Source: Lachnospiraceae bacterium (lineage in GTDB: Bacteria; Bacillota; Clostridia; Lachnospirales; Lachnospiraceae). Taken from it: a stretch of DNA of 64,000 nt. Each line of letters starts with the position of its first letter. Position 1 is the first letter of the stretch. The notes under the pieces were generated by a model. It was not told the origin of the DNA. It was given only the letters and a program-made list of their open reading frames with translations, and made no database searches. Below, in pieces: positions 1 to 8,517 of this stretch. Made by a program: the position numbers and the translations under genes. The stretch covers positions 1 through 64,000 of the forward strand of contig JAFUFL010000076.1 in assembly GCA_017469935.1 (NCBI GenBank), read 5' to 3'.

Positions 1-101
1 CCCTCCTTCGCTCGGGAATGATCCGGTTCATCCGGCTGCTCATTCAAAGCAGTTTAGAAGGGACATGACGCACACGCTCAGGTTGATCCCTGCCACGACT
101 C

Positions 102-126
102 AAAAACAGCCTGACGGCTGTTTTTT
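102..126. terminator. Bidirectional hairpin terminator
   Basis: A perfect 10-bp stem (aaaaacagcc / ggctgttttt) closes on a tgac loop and has A and T runs on either side, so it could end transcripts from both directions. It lies at the left edge, so the gene it serves on the plus strand is outside the window. Confidence 0.7.
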
Positions 127-136
127 TGATGAACGG

Positions 137-169
137 AAAAACCGGGCTTTTCGAAGCCTGGTCTTTTTT
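137..169. terminator. Second hairpin terminator, adjacent
   Basis: Stem accgggctt / aagcctggt with a tetraloop-like turn, preceded by A's and followed by a T run, so it is usable on either strand. On the minus strand it lies downstream of the structured region at 231-466. Confidence 0.65.
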
Positions 170-230
170 GGGGGGTAAAACGACGCCTTGAGAAACAATG
201 GGTATGAATGGCGGCCCGGTGTATGGATGA

Positions 231-466
231 GGGATGGATGGGCCCGGGGAGAAAGGTTTTGAATGAGCGGCCAGTTTCTCCTGATCCGTACAAACGGAGG
301 AGGGGGGATGAGGGCTGCCTCCAGCAGCCCGAAAGCAGCGTTGTCTGAACCGGCTGGTCATCAGAGCAGCCGGTAAGTTTCGCAGCGGTTCCCCCCTCCG
401 GAGCGCAGGAAGGATCATAGAGAAACTCCGCGAATTCAACACCTTTTCCCCGGGCCCATCCATCCC
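231..466. other. Long imperfect palindrome, possible structured RNA
   Basis: The outer arms (about 231-290 and 405-466) are inverted copies of each other with small bulges: gggatggatgggcccgggg is exact in both arms, and similarity continues inward through a gaat-rich and a tttctc stretch. A second inner hairpin (ccggctg / cagccgg) lies near the centre. The result is a rod-like fold of about 235 nt. No convincing ORF with a ribosome site is present. On the minus strand the segment sits between the ROK-gene terminator and two further terminators, which would delimit a small RNA. The rod shape resembles 6S RNA, but no family signature was recognised. It could also be a palindromic repeat remnant. 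Confidence 0.45.
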
Positions 467-472
467 TGTCCA

Positions 473-519
473 TAAAAAAGGGCCGCCGCCCTAAGAATAA
501 TTCTTAGTGCGACAGCCCC
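473..519 (-). terminator. Rho-independent terminator of the tex-GH3-ROK operon
   Basis: On the minus strand a long GC-rich stem with some G-T pairs (ggggctgtcgc / ggcggcggccc, continued by ctaagaa / ttcttag) is followed by a run of T's. It begins about 15 bp after the ROK stop codon. Confidence 0.8.
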
Positions 520-533
520 ACTGTTTTGACTCA

Positions 534-1445
534 TTATCTCTCCATTGCCATCTTATAATAATAGTAAGCCCCCACCTGGTTGGCCTCACTCCCGTACTTG
601 CACAGCACAAGCTCCGTCTTGGGCAGCCCCGGGTCAAAATAGGGACTCGGATTCCCGTAGATCTCATCGAGATTCTCCTGAATCGTCTGCAGCAGGATCG
701 GCTGTTTGCTGATGCCGCCGCCGATCGCCACCTTTTCCAAATCCAGCAGAATTGTCAGGTTGGCGATCTGCATGGCGACCTGCTTGCAGAACCTCTGAAG
801 GATCTGTAAAGATCTCTTGTCGCCGGCGTTCACTCTTTCGAAGAACTGCCTGCCGTCGATCAGAGGATCCGTGCTGAAGCCCGTAAATCTCCGGTTGAGA
901 TCGAGAAGCCCTGTCGTGCTGCAGACCATGCCCGCCGTCGTTCCGGGATCGTCCCAATCCGCATTAGAGACCCGCATAAAGCTGAATTCGCCCGCCGTGA
1001 AATGCTGTCCGTTCAGGATCTCTCCGTTAATGATCAGGCCTCCTCCGACGCCGGTCCCGATAATGTAGACACTGGCGTTGCGGCAGCCTCTGAGCGCGCC
1101 GTCGCGCAGCTCCGCAAGGGCCGCGCACTTGCCGTCGTTGGCCATGTGCACCGGCACTCCGGTCCTCTCCGAGAGGGGCCCCGCCACTTTCTTTCCGTGA
1201 TTGTAGCGCAGCGCGCCTCCGCCCAGGCAGATTCCTCTTTCACTGTCTATAAAGCCCGGCAGGCTCATGGCGATTCCTTCCACTTCTCCTTTATGAGGTT
1301 CATAGAGGCCGCACAGCACATCGAAGAATTCTTCCTGACTTCCCATAGGAGTCGGAACGCTTCCGCTTTCCCTTCTCTCGAGGGATTCGTCCATCACGCT
1401 GTACTTGATCTCTGTTCCGCCGACGTCGAAAACCATTAGTTTCAT
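534..1445 (-). CDS. ROK family sugar kinase / glucokinase-like protein
   Basis: Predicted ATP-dependent sugar kinase of the ROK family, 303 aa, cytoplasmic. The N-terminal phosphate-binding motif DVGGTEIKYS, the sugar-binding MANDGKCAALAE segment and the glycine-rich GTGVGGG stretch are all visible. The usual ROK zinc motif CxCGxxGC is not seen; the corresponding region reads AGEFSFM, so the specificity is unclear. There is no N-terminal helix-turn-helix, so it is a kinase rather than a ROK repressor. It is last in a three-gene minus-strand operon (tex, GH3 glucosidase, ROK), 55 bp after the glucosidase. Phosphorylation of the glucose or other sugar released by that enzyme is a reasonable inference. 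A terminator follows. Confidence 0.85.
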   Translation of the reverse strand: MKLMVFDVGGTEIKYSVMDESLERRESGSVPTPMGSQEEFFDVLCGLYEPHKGEVEGIAMSLPGFIDSERGICLGGGALRYNHGKKVAGPLSERTGVPVHMANDGKCAALAELRDGALRGCRNASVYIIGTGVGGGLIINGEILNGQHFTAGEFSFMRVSNADWDDPGTTAGMVCSTTGLLDLNRRFTGFSTDPLIDGRQFFERVNAGDKRSLQILQRFCKQVAMQIANLTILLDLEKVAIGGGISKQPILLQTIQENLDEIYGNPSPYFDPGLPKTELVLCKYGSEANQVGAYYYYKMAMER

Positions 1446-1500
1446 AAATTTTCCTCCTGCTCAAAAGACAATCTGAACATCCCGGTCTAATCTATGCTTC

Positions 1501-4329
1501 TCACTCCTCCTGTCTCCCCGACAGATGTCCGGCCACGTCCCCTTCCTGCGACTCCAGCAGGGAGAGTTTGCAGTTCCGGATCCCCATTCCGCCCTGGGCG
1601 AAGAAGAGTTTCAAATAGAACGTAAAGCTCATCACGGAAGGCAGCTCGATCGCGATCTTCTTCCACTCCTTCTGTGACCCTTGGATGGAGACGGTGTCGA
1701 CGGTATTGGTGCCCATGAGCACCGACATGGCGATCTGCGCCAGGTCATTGTCGAGTTCGGACCGCACTTCCATCTCGAGCAGGTAGGTGCCCCGCTCCTC
1801 GACCTGCGCCTCGATGGTATTCATCGTGCCCTTGTTCGGCCGGATCTTGTCCGCCGGGAACTCACAGGTCTTTTCCACGTGAATCCGGATGTCGATGGGA
1901 CTGCTCTTGTCCTCCTCTTCGCGGACCAGAGCCAGCTTTCTGTCCAGCTCGGTCTCTCTGCCGTACATGCGAAGGTAGGCCGGCGTGTCGATGAGGAACC
2001 GGCAGATGTTATAGGCCGCCCTCTGCAGCTCGCCGCGGGTGATCCTGCCCTCGGAGAGGCCCTGGGCCGTGTCATCGCCGTTGGCGTTCTTCTCCGAGCT
2101 GAAAGTGACCATGTAGAGGTCGTTTTGCGCGCGGATCATGGTCGACGTCTGTGTGATGCTCTCGGGTCCGTTCTCTTCGCTGCCCGCTGCCCACCAGTCC
2201 GTCATGACGATGCCGCCGAAACCGAACTGTCCGCGCAGAATCGTGGTCAGAAGGTCGTACTGGGAGGCCGTCCAGGCGCCGTTGACGGAGCCGTAGGTCG
2301 TCATGACCGACGTGGCCGCCCCTTCGCGGACCGCGATCTCGAAGCCCCGCAGATAGATCTCCCTGAGCGCTCTCTCCGAGATGACGCTGTCCACCTTCAT
2401 GCGGCGGTATTCCTGATTGTTGCCGCAGAAATGCTTGATGGTACCCACCTCCATGCTCTCGCGCATGCCGCGCAGCTGCATGACCGCCATTTTGCCGGTG
2501 AGCAGGGGGTCCTCCGAGAAATACTCGAAGTTTCTGCCGTTCAGAGGATGTCTGTGAATGTTCATTCCGGGGCCCAGCAGGGAATCGACGTGATTCTTGC
2601 GCAGCTCAAGGCCCAGCCAGTTATAGAGCTCCTTGACCACCACGTGGTTCCAGGTGCAGGCCAGGCAGGTGCCGGAAGGTATGGAAAAGGCCTTGGCGCC
2701 GCAGTCCATGCGGATGCCGCTGGGGCCGTCCGTGCAGCATCCGAGCGGGATGCCAAAAGCCAGAAGCCTGTCGGTCACACCGCCGAAAGCGGCGGCCGTT
2801 CCGGGCGTGACTTTGGGGGAGCACATGCCCTCGCCTCTTGTCAGGCAGATCAGGTCTTCATCCGACAGCTGTGCCAGGAAGGTTTCCATCGATATTTTGC
2901 CGTCGCCCACGTCGCACAGGCGGTACCCGCGGTCCCCCGTATAAGGGATCTCTTCGGGCATTCTCTGCGCCCGTCTCTCAAGGGGAGCGACCGTCCTGAG
3001 CGGAACAGGCTCGTAGGAAACCGCGTAAGCATTCCCGGAGGCGGCGTCCGCGCCGGGCACCGGCTTCATCCTGTCAAAAGAGCGAATCGGCGCCATGGCC
3101 TCCTCGAGCTGCTCGATGGGAGCCGTGCCGCTCAGCAGAATGCTTCCGCATTCCTTGGTGTTGCGCACACTGTTTCCCATGTGGAAGACATAATTGCCTT
3201 CCTCGAGAACCCAGCAGGACTTGAACCCGGTCACGCCGCTGTCGTCGTAACTGGCGATGGCCCTGATCGGGACCTTGAAGCGCAGGTCCTGGTGCTGGCC
3301 GGGATCCAGCGTGATGGTCTTTCTGTAGGCGCACAGGACTCTGGCGGGCTTTCCGAGTTTCCCCTGCGGGGCCTCGCAGTAAATCTGGACGACTTCCTTG
3401 CCGGGGACCGAACCGGTGTTGACCACGCGCGCCCGGAAGGAGATCGTGTCGTCGCCGACGCTCTGCATGCCCTGCCCGCTGATCTCGAAAGTCGTGTAAG
3501 ACAGGCCGTATCCGAAGGGATACATGACCTTTTCCCTGGCAAATGTCTCAAAATAGCGATACCCCACATAGATATCCTCCGCATAGAAGTCTCTGTCGGG
3601 ATCGCCGAAATTGGCGTCGGAAGGGTAATCGCTGATATTGTACGCGATGGTATCGGTGAGCTTTCCGCTGGGGGAGACCTCGCCGGTCAGAACGTCGAGG
3701 ACGCCGTTTCCGCCCTCCTGGCCGCCCTGCCAGATGTAGAGAACGGCGGCGGGGCTATATTTTGCCACCCATTTCATATCGATGATATTGCCCACGTTGA
3801 GAAGGACGATGGTTCTGGGGAAGGCCGCGCAGACTCTCCCGAGCATGATCTCCTCCTGCTCCGTCAGGTAATAGCTGCCTCCCTCGGGCTTGTTGTCCTG
3901 GTCTTCGCCGGCCGTCCTGCCGATGATCACGATGGCGGCCTCCGCCTCCTGCGCGGCTGCGCTCACAAGTTCCTCGGAGGGAACCATCTCCTCCTGGAAC
4001 CAGGGCTCCGTGCCCCAGCCGTTTCCCTGATCGAAAGGATGATCCGGAAGCCAGGCCTCGTAAGCCTTCTCGAGGGAAGGCGCAAGGATATAAGCCTTCC
4101 TCTGCAGGATGGCTTCCCGGACGCCGGTCACATAGTCGGTGTTCACCATGCCGCCGGAGCCGGTCCCGCTCTTGTAATAGCGGAAGCTGCTGCGGCCGAA
4201 GAGCGCCACGCGGCTTCCCTGTGCAAGGGGAAGGGCGTGCTCCCTGTTCTCCAGCATGACGATTCCTTCCGCCTGCGCCTTGCGGGCGACGGACGCGTAG
4301 ACCTGTGTGTTAAAAATCGAATCCTTCAT
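1501..4329 (-). CDS. Glycoside hydrolase family 3, domain-permuted beta-glucosidase
   Basis: Predicted retaining beta-glycosidase of family GH3, 942 aa. The domain order is reversed relative to most GH3 enzymes. The alpha/beta sandwich domain comes first (roughly residues 15-270), then an Fn3-like domain (about 280-400). The TIM-barrel domain follows (from about 520), with TDGPSGIR, the KHFCGNNQ substrate-binding motif and the nucleophile motif VMTDWWA (Asp near residue 710). This permuted order is known from some rumen Firmicutes such as Butyrivibrio and Ruminococcus. No signal peptide is present, so it acts in the cytoplasm on imported oligosaccharides. The start lies 3 bp after the tex stop and uses the GGAGG inside the end of tex, so translation is probably coupled. 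The ROK kinase follows. Confidence 0.92.
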   Translation of the reverse strand: MKDSIFNTQVYASVARKAQAEGIVMLENREHALPLAQGSRVALFGRSSFRYYKSGTGSGGMVNTDYVTGVREAILQRKAYILAPSLEKAYEAWLPDHPFDQGNGWGTEPWFQEEMVPSEELVSAAAQEAEAAIVIIGRTAGEDQDNKPEGGSYYLTEQEEIMLGRVCAAFPRTIVLLNVGNIIDMKWVAKYSPAAVLYIWQGGQEGGNGVLDVLTGEVSPSGKLTDTIAYNISDYPSDANFGDPDRDFYAEDIYVGYRYFETFAREKVMYPFGYGLSYTTFEISGQGMQSVGDDTISFRARVVNTGSVPGKEVVQIYCEAPQGKLGKPARVLCAYRKTITLDPGQHQDLRFKVPIRAIASYDDSGVTGFKSCWVLEEGNYVFHMGNSVRNTKECGSILLSGTAPIEQLEEAMAPIRSFDRMKPVPGADAASGNAYAVSYEPVPLRTVAPLERRAQRMPEEIPYTGDRGYRLCDVGDGKISMETFLAQLSDEDLICLTRGEGMCSPKVTPGTAAAFGGVTDRLLAFGIPLGCCTDGPSGIRMDCGAKAFSIPSGTCLACTWNHVVVKELYNWLGLELRKNHVDSLLGPGMNIHRHPLNGRNFEYFSEDPLLTGKMAVMQLRGMRESMEVGTIKHFCGNNQEYRRMKVDSVISERALREIYLRGFEIAVREGAATSVMTTYGSVNGAWTASQYDLLTTILRGQFGFGGIVMTDWWAAGSEENGPESITQTSTMIRAQNDLYMVTFSSEKNANGDDTAQGLSEGRITRGELQRAAYNICRFLIDTPAYLRMYGRETELDRKLALVREEEDKSSPIDIRIHVEKTCEFPADKIRPNKGTMNTIEAQVEERGTYLLEMEVRSELDNDLAQIAMSVLMGTNTVDTVSIQGSQKEWKKIAIELPSVMSFTFYLKLFFAQGGMGIRNCKLSLLESQEGDVAGHLSGRQEE

Positions 4330-4332
4330 AGA

Positions 4333-6531
4333 TCAGTCCTCCACCATAGACAGCGAGATCCTCTTCTTGCCCGTGTCCACTCCGATGACGGTCACGTCCA
4401 CGACGTCGCCGACGCGCACCACTTCGAGCGGATGTTTGATGAACTTTTTGCTCATTTTGGAGATGTGGACCAGTCCGTCCTGGTGGACGCCGATGTCCAC
4501 AAAAGCGCCGAAGTCCACGATATTGCGGACGGTGCCCTTGAGCTTAAGGCCGGGCTTTAAGTCCTCCATGGACAGCACGTCGCTGCGAAGGACGGGCGCC
4601 GGCATCTCCTCGCGGGGATCGCGCGCGGGCTTTTCAAGCTCCTGCAGGATATCCCGGAGGGTGGGCTCGCCGATCCCCAGTTCCGCGGCCTTCGCGGCCG
4701 GATCCGTGACCAGCCTTACAGCCGCCTTGAAGGACTCCCTGTTCATGGCAAGGCCGAGCCCTTTCATCAGGTCCGCCACCGCCGAATAGCTCTCCGGGTG
4801 GACCGAAGTCTCGTCCAGGGGCTGTGATCCGCCGCGGATCCTAAGGAAGCCCGCGCACTGCTGGAAGGCCTTGGGACCGAGTCCTGTGACCTTGAGAAGC
4901 TCTTTGCGGATCTCGAAGGCGCCGTTCTCCTCCCTGTAGGCGACGATGTTCTTGGCCACCGTCTTGCTGATTCCCGAGATATAGGACAGGAGCGAGAAGG
5001 AAGCCGTGTTGAGGTCGACGCCGACCCTGTTGACGCACTTTTCCACGACGCCTGTCAGGGCTCCGTCCAGCTTCTTCTGGTTCATGTCGTGCTGGTACTG
5101 GCCGACGCCGATCGCCTTGGGATCGATCTTGACCAGCTCCGCCAGGGGATCCTGCAGCCTTCTGGCAATGGAAGCCGCGCTTCTCTGCCCCACATCAAAC
5201 TTCGGAAACTCTTCCGTGGCCAGTTTGCTGGCACTGTATACGGACGCGCCGGCCTCGTTGACGATCACGTACTGGATCGGCTTCTTTTCTTCTCTGATAA
5301 ACTCGGTGATCACCTGCTCGGATTCCCTGGACGCCGTGCCGTTGCCCACGCTGATCACGGAGACATCGTACCTGGTCACGAGCTTGTGCAGCTCCTGCTT
5401 GGCCTCCCGGACCTTGTTCTGGGGCGCCGTGGGATAGATTACCTTGGTATCGAGGATCCTTCCCGTGGGGTCCGCCACCGCCAGCTTGCAGCCGGTTCGG
5501 AAGGCGGGATCCCAGCCCAGGACCACTTTGCCCGCGATCGGCTGCTGCATCAGCAGCTGCTCCAGGTTGGAGGCGAAGACGCGGATTGCACCGTCCTCGG
5601 CTTCCTCCGTCAGCTGATTTCTGAGCTCTCTCTCGATTGCCGGGGCGATCAGTCTGTCATAGCTGTCTTTCACCGCCGCTTTGATATAAGAAAACGTGTC
5701 CGGATCGGGGTTCGACGCTCCGTGGGTCACCTGTCTCTCCAGATAGAAGAGAATATCGTCTGCGGGCGCCTCTATTTTGACCGTCAGGAAGTTCTCCTTC
5801 TCTCCGCGGTTGATCGCGAGGACTCTGTGCCCCGGGATCCTGCGAAGCGATTCCTCATACTCGAAGTACATCTCGTAGACACTGCGCCGCTCTTTGAGCT
5901 TGGCGGGCGTCTTGTCCTCCTTCTCCTCTGCGTCCTTCGTCTTCTTCTGCGCCTTCTCTGCGGTTACGATGGTTCCCTTTGCCTGCGTCTTCTCGCGGAT
6001 CCAGGCGCGGAAGCGCGCCTCGTCGGAGATCTGCTCGGCGATGATGTCCATGGCGCCGGCTATGGCCGCCTCCGCGTCCGCCACTTCTTTCTCTTCACTT
6101 ACATATTTCTGCGCCTCTTTTTGGACATCACTGCCCTTTTTCTGCGCCAAAATATAGTCCGCAAGTCCCTGCAGCCCCTTCTCCTTGGCGATTCCGGCGC
6201 GCGTCCTTCTCTTGGGGCGGTAGGGGAGGTACAGATCCTCCACTTCCACCAGCGTCTGCGCGGCCTCAATAGCCGCTTTGAGCTTGTCCGTGAGCTTCCC
6301 CTGCTCCGCGATGCTCTCCATGACTTTGGCCTTGCGCTCCTCGAGGGACCGGAGGTAAGTCAGGGACTCGCCCAGTTCACGGAGCTGCTCATCGGTGAGA
6401 GTCCCCGTCGCTTCCTTTCTGTATCTGGCGATGAAGGGGATCGTGTTTCCCTCATCGATCAGCTTCACTGCCGCCTCCACCTGCCAGTTCTTTACGCCCA
6501 GTTTCCCGGCGATCGTTTCAATAATCTGCAT
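4333..6531 (-). CDS. tex: Tex-family RNA-binding transcriptional accessory protein
   Basis: Tex/YqgF-type nucleic-acid-binding protein, 732 aa, close to the usual family length. The N-terminal helical Tex region starts MQIIETIAGKLG. A YqgF/RNase-H-like domain lies near residues 330-460 (GWDPAFRTGCKLAVADP), followed by helix-hairpin-helix segments (GVDLNTASFSLLSYISGIS). A C-terminal S1 domain (about 650-722) contains GAFVDIGVHQDGLVHIS. Tex homologues influence transcription and RNA processing; the exact role is not settled. An acidic/lysine-rich insertion near residues 190-215 (KTKDAEEKEDKTPAK) is a local peculiarity. It is first in an operon with the GH3 enzyme, an arrangement that probably reflects shared transcription more than a shared pathway. 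Confidence 0.95.
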   Translation of the reverse strand: MQIIETIAGKLGVKNWQVEAAVKLIDEGNTIPFIARYRKEATGTLTDEQLRELGESLTYLRSLEERKAKVMESIAEQGKLTDKLKAAIEAAQTLVEVEDLYLPYRPKRRTRAGIAKEKGLQGLADYILAQKKGSDVQKEAQKYVSEEKEVADAEAAIAGAMDIIAEQISDEARFRAWIREKTQAKGTIVTAEKAQKKTKDAEEKEDKTPAKLKERRSVYEMYFEYEESLRRIPGHRVLAINRGEKENFLTVKIEAPADDILFYLERQVTHGASNPDPDTFSYIKAAVKDSYDRLIAPAIERELRNQLTEEAEDGAIRVFASNLEQLLMQQPIAGKVVLGWDPAFRTGCKLAVADPTGRILDTKVIYPTAPQNKVREAKQELHKLVTRYDVSVISVGNGTASRESEQVITEFIREEKKPIQYVIVNEAGASVYSASKLATEEFPKFDVGQRSAASIARRLQDPLAELVKIDPKAIGVGQYQHDMNQKKLDGALTGVVEKCVNRVGVDLNTASFSLLSYISGISKTVAKNIVAYREENGAFEIRKELLKVTGLGPKAFQQCAGFLRIRGGSQPLDETSVHPESYSAVADLMKGLGLAMNRESFKAAVRLVTDPAAKAAELGIGEPTLRDILQELEKPARDPREEMPAPVLRSDVLSMEDLKPGLKLKGTVRNIVDFGAFVDIGVHQDGLVHISKMSKKFIKHPLEVVRVGDVVDVTVIGVDTGKKRISLSMVED

Positions 6532-6592
6532 AATCTGCTCCTTTACTTGAAGTTACTCCCATCATCATATCATAATTCTCGGTTTCCGCCAT

Positions 6593-6621
6593 TGACATTC
6601 TTTTGCAGAGCTTGTTAGAAT
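6593..6621 (+). promoter_or_regulatory. Promoter of the riboswitch-permease transcript
   Basis: TTGACA (6593-6598), a 17-bp spacer and TAGAAT (6616-6621). Transcription would start just upstream of the riboswitch aptamer. The match to the sigma-A consensus is strong, and no other plus-strand gene lies between it and the permease. Confidence 0.75.
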
Positions 6622-6630
6622 AGTTTGCAG

Positions 6631-6801
6631 TAAGAGGGAGTAGCTGATTCCGCAGGATTTCAGATGATTTCTGCGGGATATCCGGATTCGTCAGTACGAT
6701 GCCCCGTTTCGTGAAGATACGCGAAAGAGCATCCGTATCCGGACAGTGTAAGCTGTGTGCAAGACTTTTGCCGTTTTTCATGACGGTCGAAGTCTTTTTT
6801 T
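6631..6801 (+). promoter_or_regulatory. yybP-ykoY manganese riboswitch with terminator
   Basis: The leader contains the conserved yybP-ykoY blocks in order: GGGAGTAGC at about 6636-6644, the TCGTCAGTACGATG segment, and the stem ending in TGCAAGACTTTTG at 6759-6772. These correspond to the L1 and L3 loops that bind Mn2+ in this class. The 3' part overlaps an intrinsic terminator: aagactt and gccgt pair with acggt and aagtctt, then seven T's (to 6801). This implies transcriptional control, with Mn2+ binding expected to favour antitermination, as known for the family. The controlled gene is the permease starting at 6878. Confidence 0.85.
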
Positions 6802-6877
6802 ATGCCGTCGGGCAGTCGATGTCTGCGTTCGAAAGCAGACATGTACCGACTGCTATGTGTCAGAGTTGGAGGTAAGC

Positions 6878-8146
6878 GTGAAAACAACAGCACTGGTTCT
6901 TTTCATTTTTATGTATGTCATCATGATCGCCTTTTCCAAGTACCGCCCCCATGCAGCACTCGGCATAGGTCTTGTTTACCTTATAACCGGAATTCTTCCG
7001 GTCACACAGCTTTTCTCCATCATCAACTGGAACGTCCTCATGATGATCTCGGGCACTATGGTGATCGTAGACTATTTTATTGAATCCAAAATGCCCGCCT
7101 TTCTCGCCGGCAAGATCCTGGACAAGGCTTCCAACGTCATGTACGTCACGATCTTCATGTCCCTTTTCGCCGGCATCGTATCCGCTTTTATTGATAACGT
7201 GGCCACCGTGCTGATCGTAGCGCCGGTCGCTCTGGCCATATGCAAGACCCTGAACATTTCCCCGGTTCCCATGCTCCTGTCCATAGCGGTCTCCTCCAAC
7301 CTGCAGGGCGCCGCCACGCTGGTGGGCGACACGACTTCCATCCTTCTGGGCGACTACGCCCACATGGACTTTCTGGACTTCTTCTGGATGAAGGGAAGAC
7401 CCGGCATCTTTTTCGCCGTCGAGCTGGGAGCGCTCTCCACGGTCCTTGTCATGTACGTTCTCTTCAGGGACCAGACCGCCCCTGTAAAATCCGGTCCCAA
7501 GACCAAAGTCAGCAATTACATACCGTCCTTCATGCTGGTCGCCATGGTGGCCTGCCTGATCTTCGCCTCCTTTAAGAAAGATAAGCCCGACATCACAAAC
7601 GGCCTGATCTGTATGACCCTGGCGGTGCTCACAGCTTTAATCGACCTGATCCGCACCCGCGATCCCAGCCACTTTAAGAGAGCCTTGAAATCCGTCGACA
7701 CCGAGACGCTTCTGCTTCTCACCGGACTCTTCGTCGTCATCGGCGGAATCACGAACGTCGGGATCATCGACGACCTGGCGTCCATCATCGCGAAGCTGGG
7801 ATCCGGAAACCTGTTCTTCCTCTATACGCTCGTTGTGTGGGGATCGGTGCTCATCTCCGCCTTTGTGGACAATATTCCTTACGTAGCGACTATGCTTCCG
7901 GTCCTCACCGGCGTCTGTTCGTCACTCGGAATCGAGCCCTACCTGCTGTATTTCGGCCTGCTCTGCGGCGCCACCCTGGGCGGAAACCTGACTCCCATCG
8001 GAGCCTCCGCCAACATTACCGCCGTCGGCATGCTGCACAAGGAAGGCCATGAGGCCTCCTTCAAGGATTTTATGCGCATCGGCCTGCCGTTCACGCTGAC
8101 CGCTGTCACAACCGCCTATATCTTCCTCTGGGTCGTCTGGAGGTGA
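6878..8146 (+). CDS. ArsB/NhaD (SLC13-type) ion transporter under Mn riboswitch control
   Basis: Integral membrane transporter of about 422 aa and 10-11 hydrophobic segments, of the ArsB/NhaD/CitMHS (ion transporter) superfamily. Two similar halves each end in an asparagine-proline or glycine-rich loop (SAFIDNVATVLIVAP and SAFVDNIPYVATMLP; GGNLTPIGASAN), typical of the inverted repeats in this fold. GTG at 6878 is chosen because it follows GGAGGTAAG; the upstream in-frame ATG at 6755 lies inside the riboswitch terminator and is rejected. The family exports or exchanges anions, arsenite or Na+/H+, and the substrate cannot be read from sequence. The Mn2+ riboswitch upstream suggests a role in manganese efflux or in ion balance under Mn stress, which is inference. 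Confidence 0.85.
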   Translation: MKTTALVLFIFMYVIMIAFSKYRPHAALGIGLVYLITGILPVTQLFSIINWNVLMMISGTMVIVDYFIESKMPAFLAGKILDKASNVMYVTIFMSLFAGIVSAFIDNVATVLIVAPVALAICKTLNISPVPMLLSIAVSSNLQGAATLVGDTTSILLGDYAHMDFLDFFWMKGRPGIFFAVELGALSTVLVMYVLFRDQTAPVKSGPKTKVSNYIPSFMLVAMVACLIFASFKKDKPDITNGLICMTLAVLTALIDLIRTRDPSHFKRALKSVDTETLLLLTGLFVVIGGITNVGIIDDLASIIAKLGSGNLFFLYTLVVWGSVLISAFVDNIPYVATMLPVLTGVCSSLGIEPYLLYFGLLCGATLGGNLTPIGASANITAVGMLHKEGHEASFKDFMRIGLPFTLTAVTTAYIFLWVVWR

Positions 8147-8287
8147 CCCGAAAAGTCGGAAAACACCTAATTCCGGTCAAAATAGCGCCTGTTTTACCGA
8201 GAAGAGACATGTTAGATTAAGGCTCGCAGCGCGAGCCCCTGCTATAAAGAATATCTATTATGATCGAACGGAAAGGAGGTGCCGGTG

Positions 8288-8485
8288 ATGATCGAAGGAA
8301 AAGTGATCCAGCCCTCCGGCAGCAGCGGAAAAAGATCGAACGAATCGGTAACTTCAAGCGGCCTGTCAAAAAGGCTGCGAAAACTCAGAGGTCTCTTCCA
8401 TTCAGCTCCCGCTGCCATGACGGGAAACAGCAGCAAAGTAATGGACCACTGCATGAAATATCACAGGGAACACTGCGGGGACTGA
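8288..8485 (+). CDS. Small basic protein, unrecognised
   Basis: 65-aa ORF beginning MIEGKVIQPSGSSGKRS, preceded by a very strong ribosome site (AAAGGAGGTGCCGGTG) at proper distance. It is rich in Lys, Arg, His and Ser with two Cys-containing or His-rich ends (DHCMKYHREHCGD) and has no membrane segment. Its last codons and stop lie inside the stem of an intrinsic terminator, so ribosomes reaching the end would affect termination. Nothing in it matches a family I recognise. The ribosome site and terminator make it a plausible real gene, but the protein has unremarkable composition and could be non-functional. Confidence 0.5.
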   Translation: MIEGKVIQPSGSSGKRSNESVTSSGLSKRLRKLRGLFHSAPAAMTGNSSKVMDHCMKYHREHCGD

Positions 8486-8505
8486 AGCGTCCCCGCAGTT
8501 TTTTT
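8472..8505 (+). terminator. Terminator overlapping the small ORF stop
   Basis: Perfect stem actgcgggg / ccccgcagt with a 10-nt loop that contains the stop codon of the 65-aa ORF, followed by seven T's. Confidence 0.85.
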
Positions 8506-8517
8506 GTAATTATTCAG

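Noticed and set aside
1681..4560. Long plus-strand ORF (959 codons) opposite the GH3 gene
   Set aside because: It is antisense to a clear GH3 enzyme in GC-rich DNA, has no recognisable domain and no ribosome site. Typical shadow ORF.
5089..6618. Plus-strand ORF of 509 codons opposite tex
   Set aside because: Antisense shadow in a GC-rich gene, no motif, no start signal.
6755..6877. N-terminal extension of the permease from ATG 6755
   Set aside because: It lies across the riboswitch terminator, lacks a ribosome site, and the GTG at 6878 has GGAGG at the right distance.
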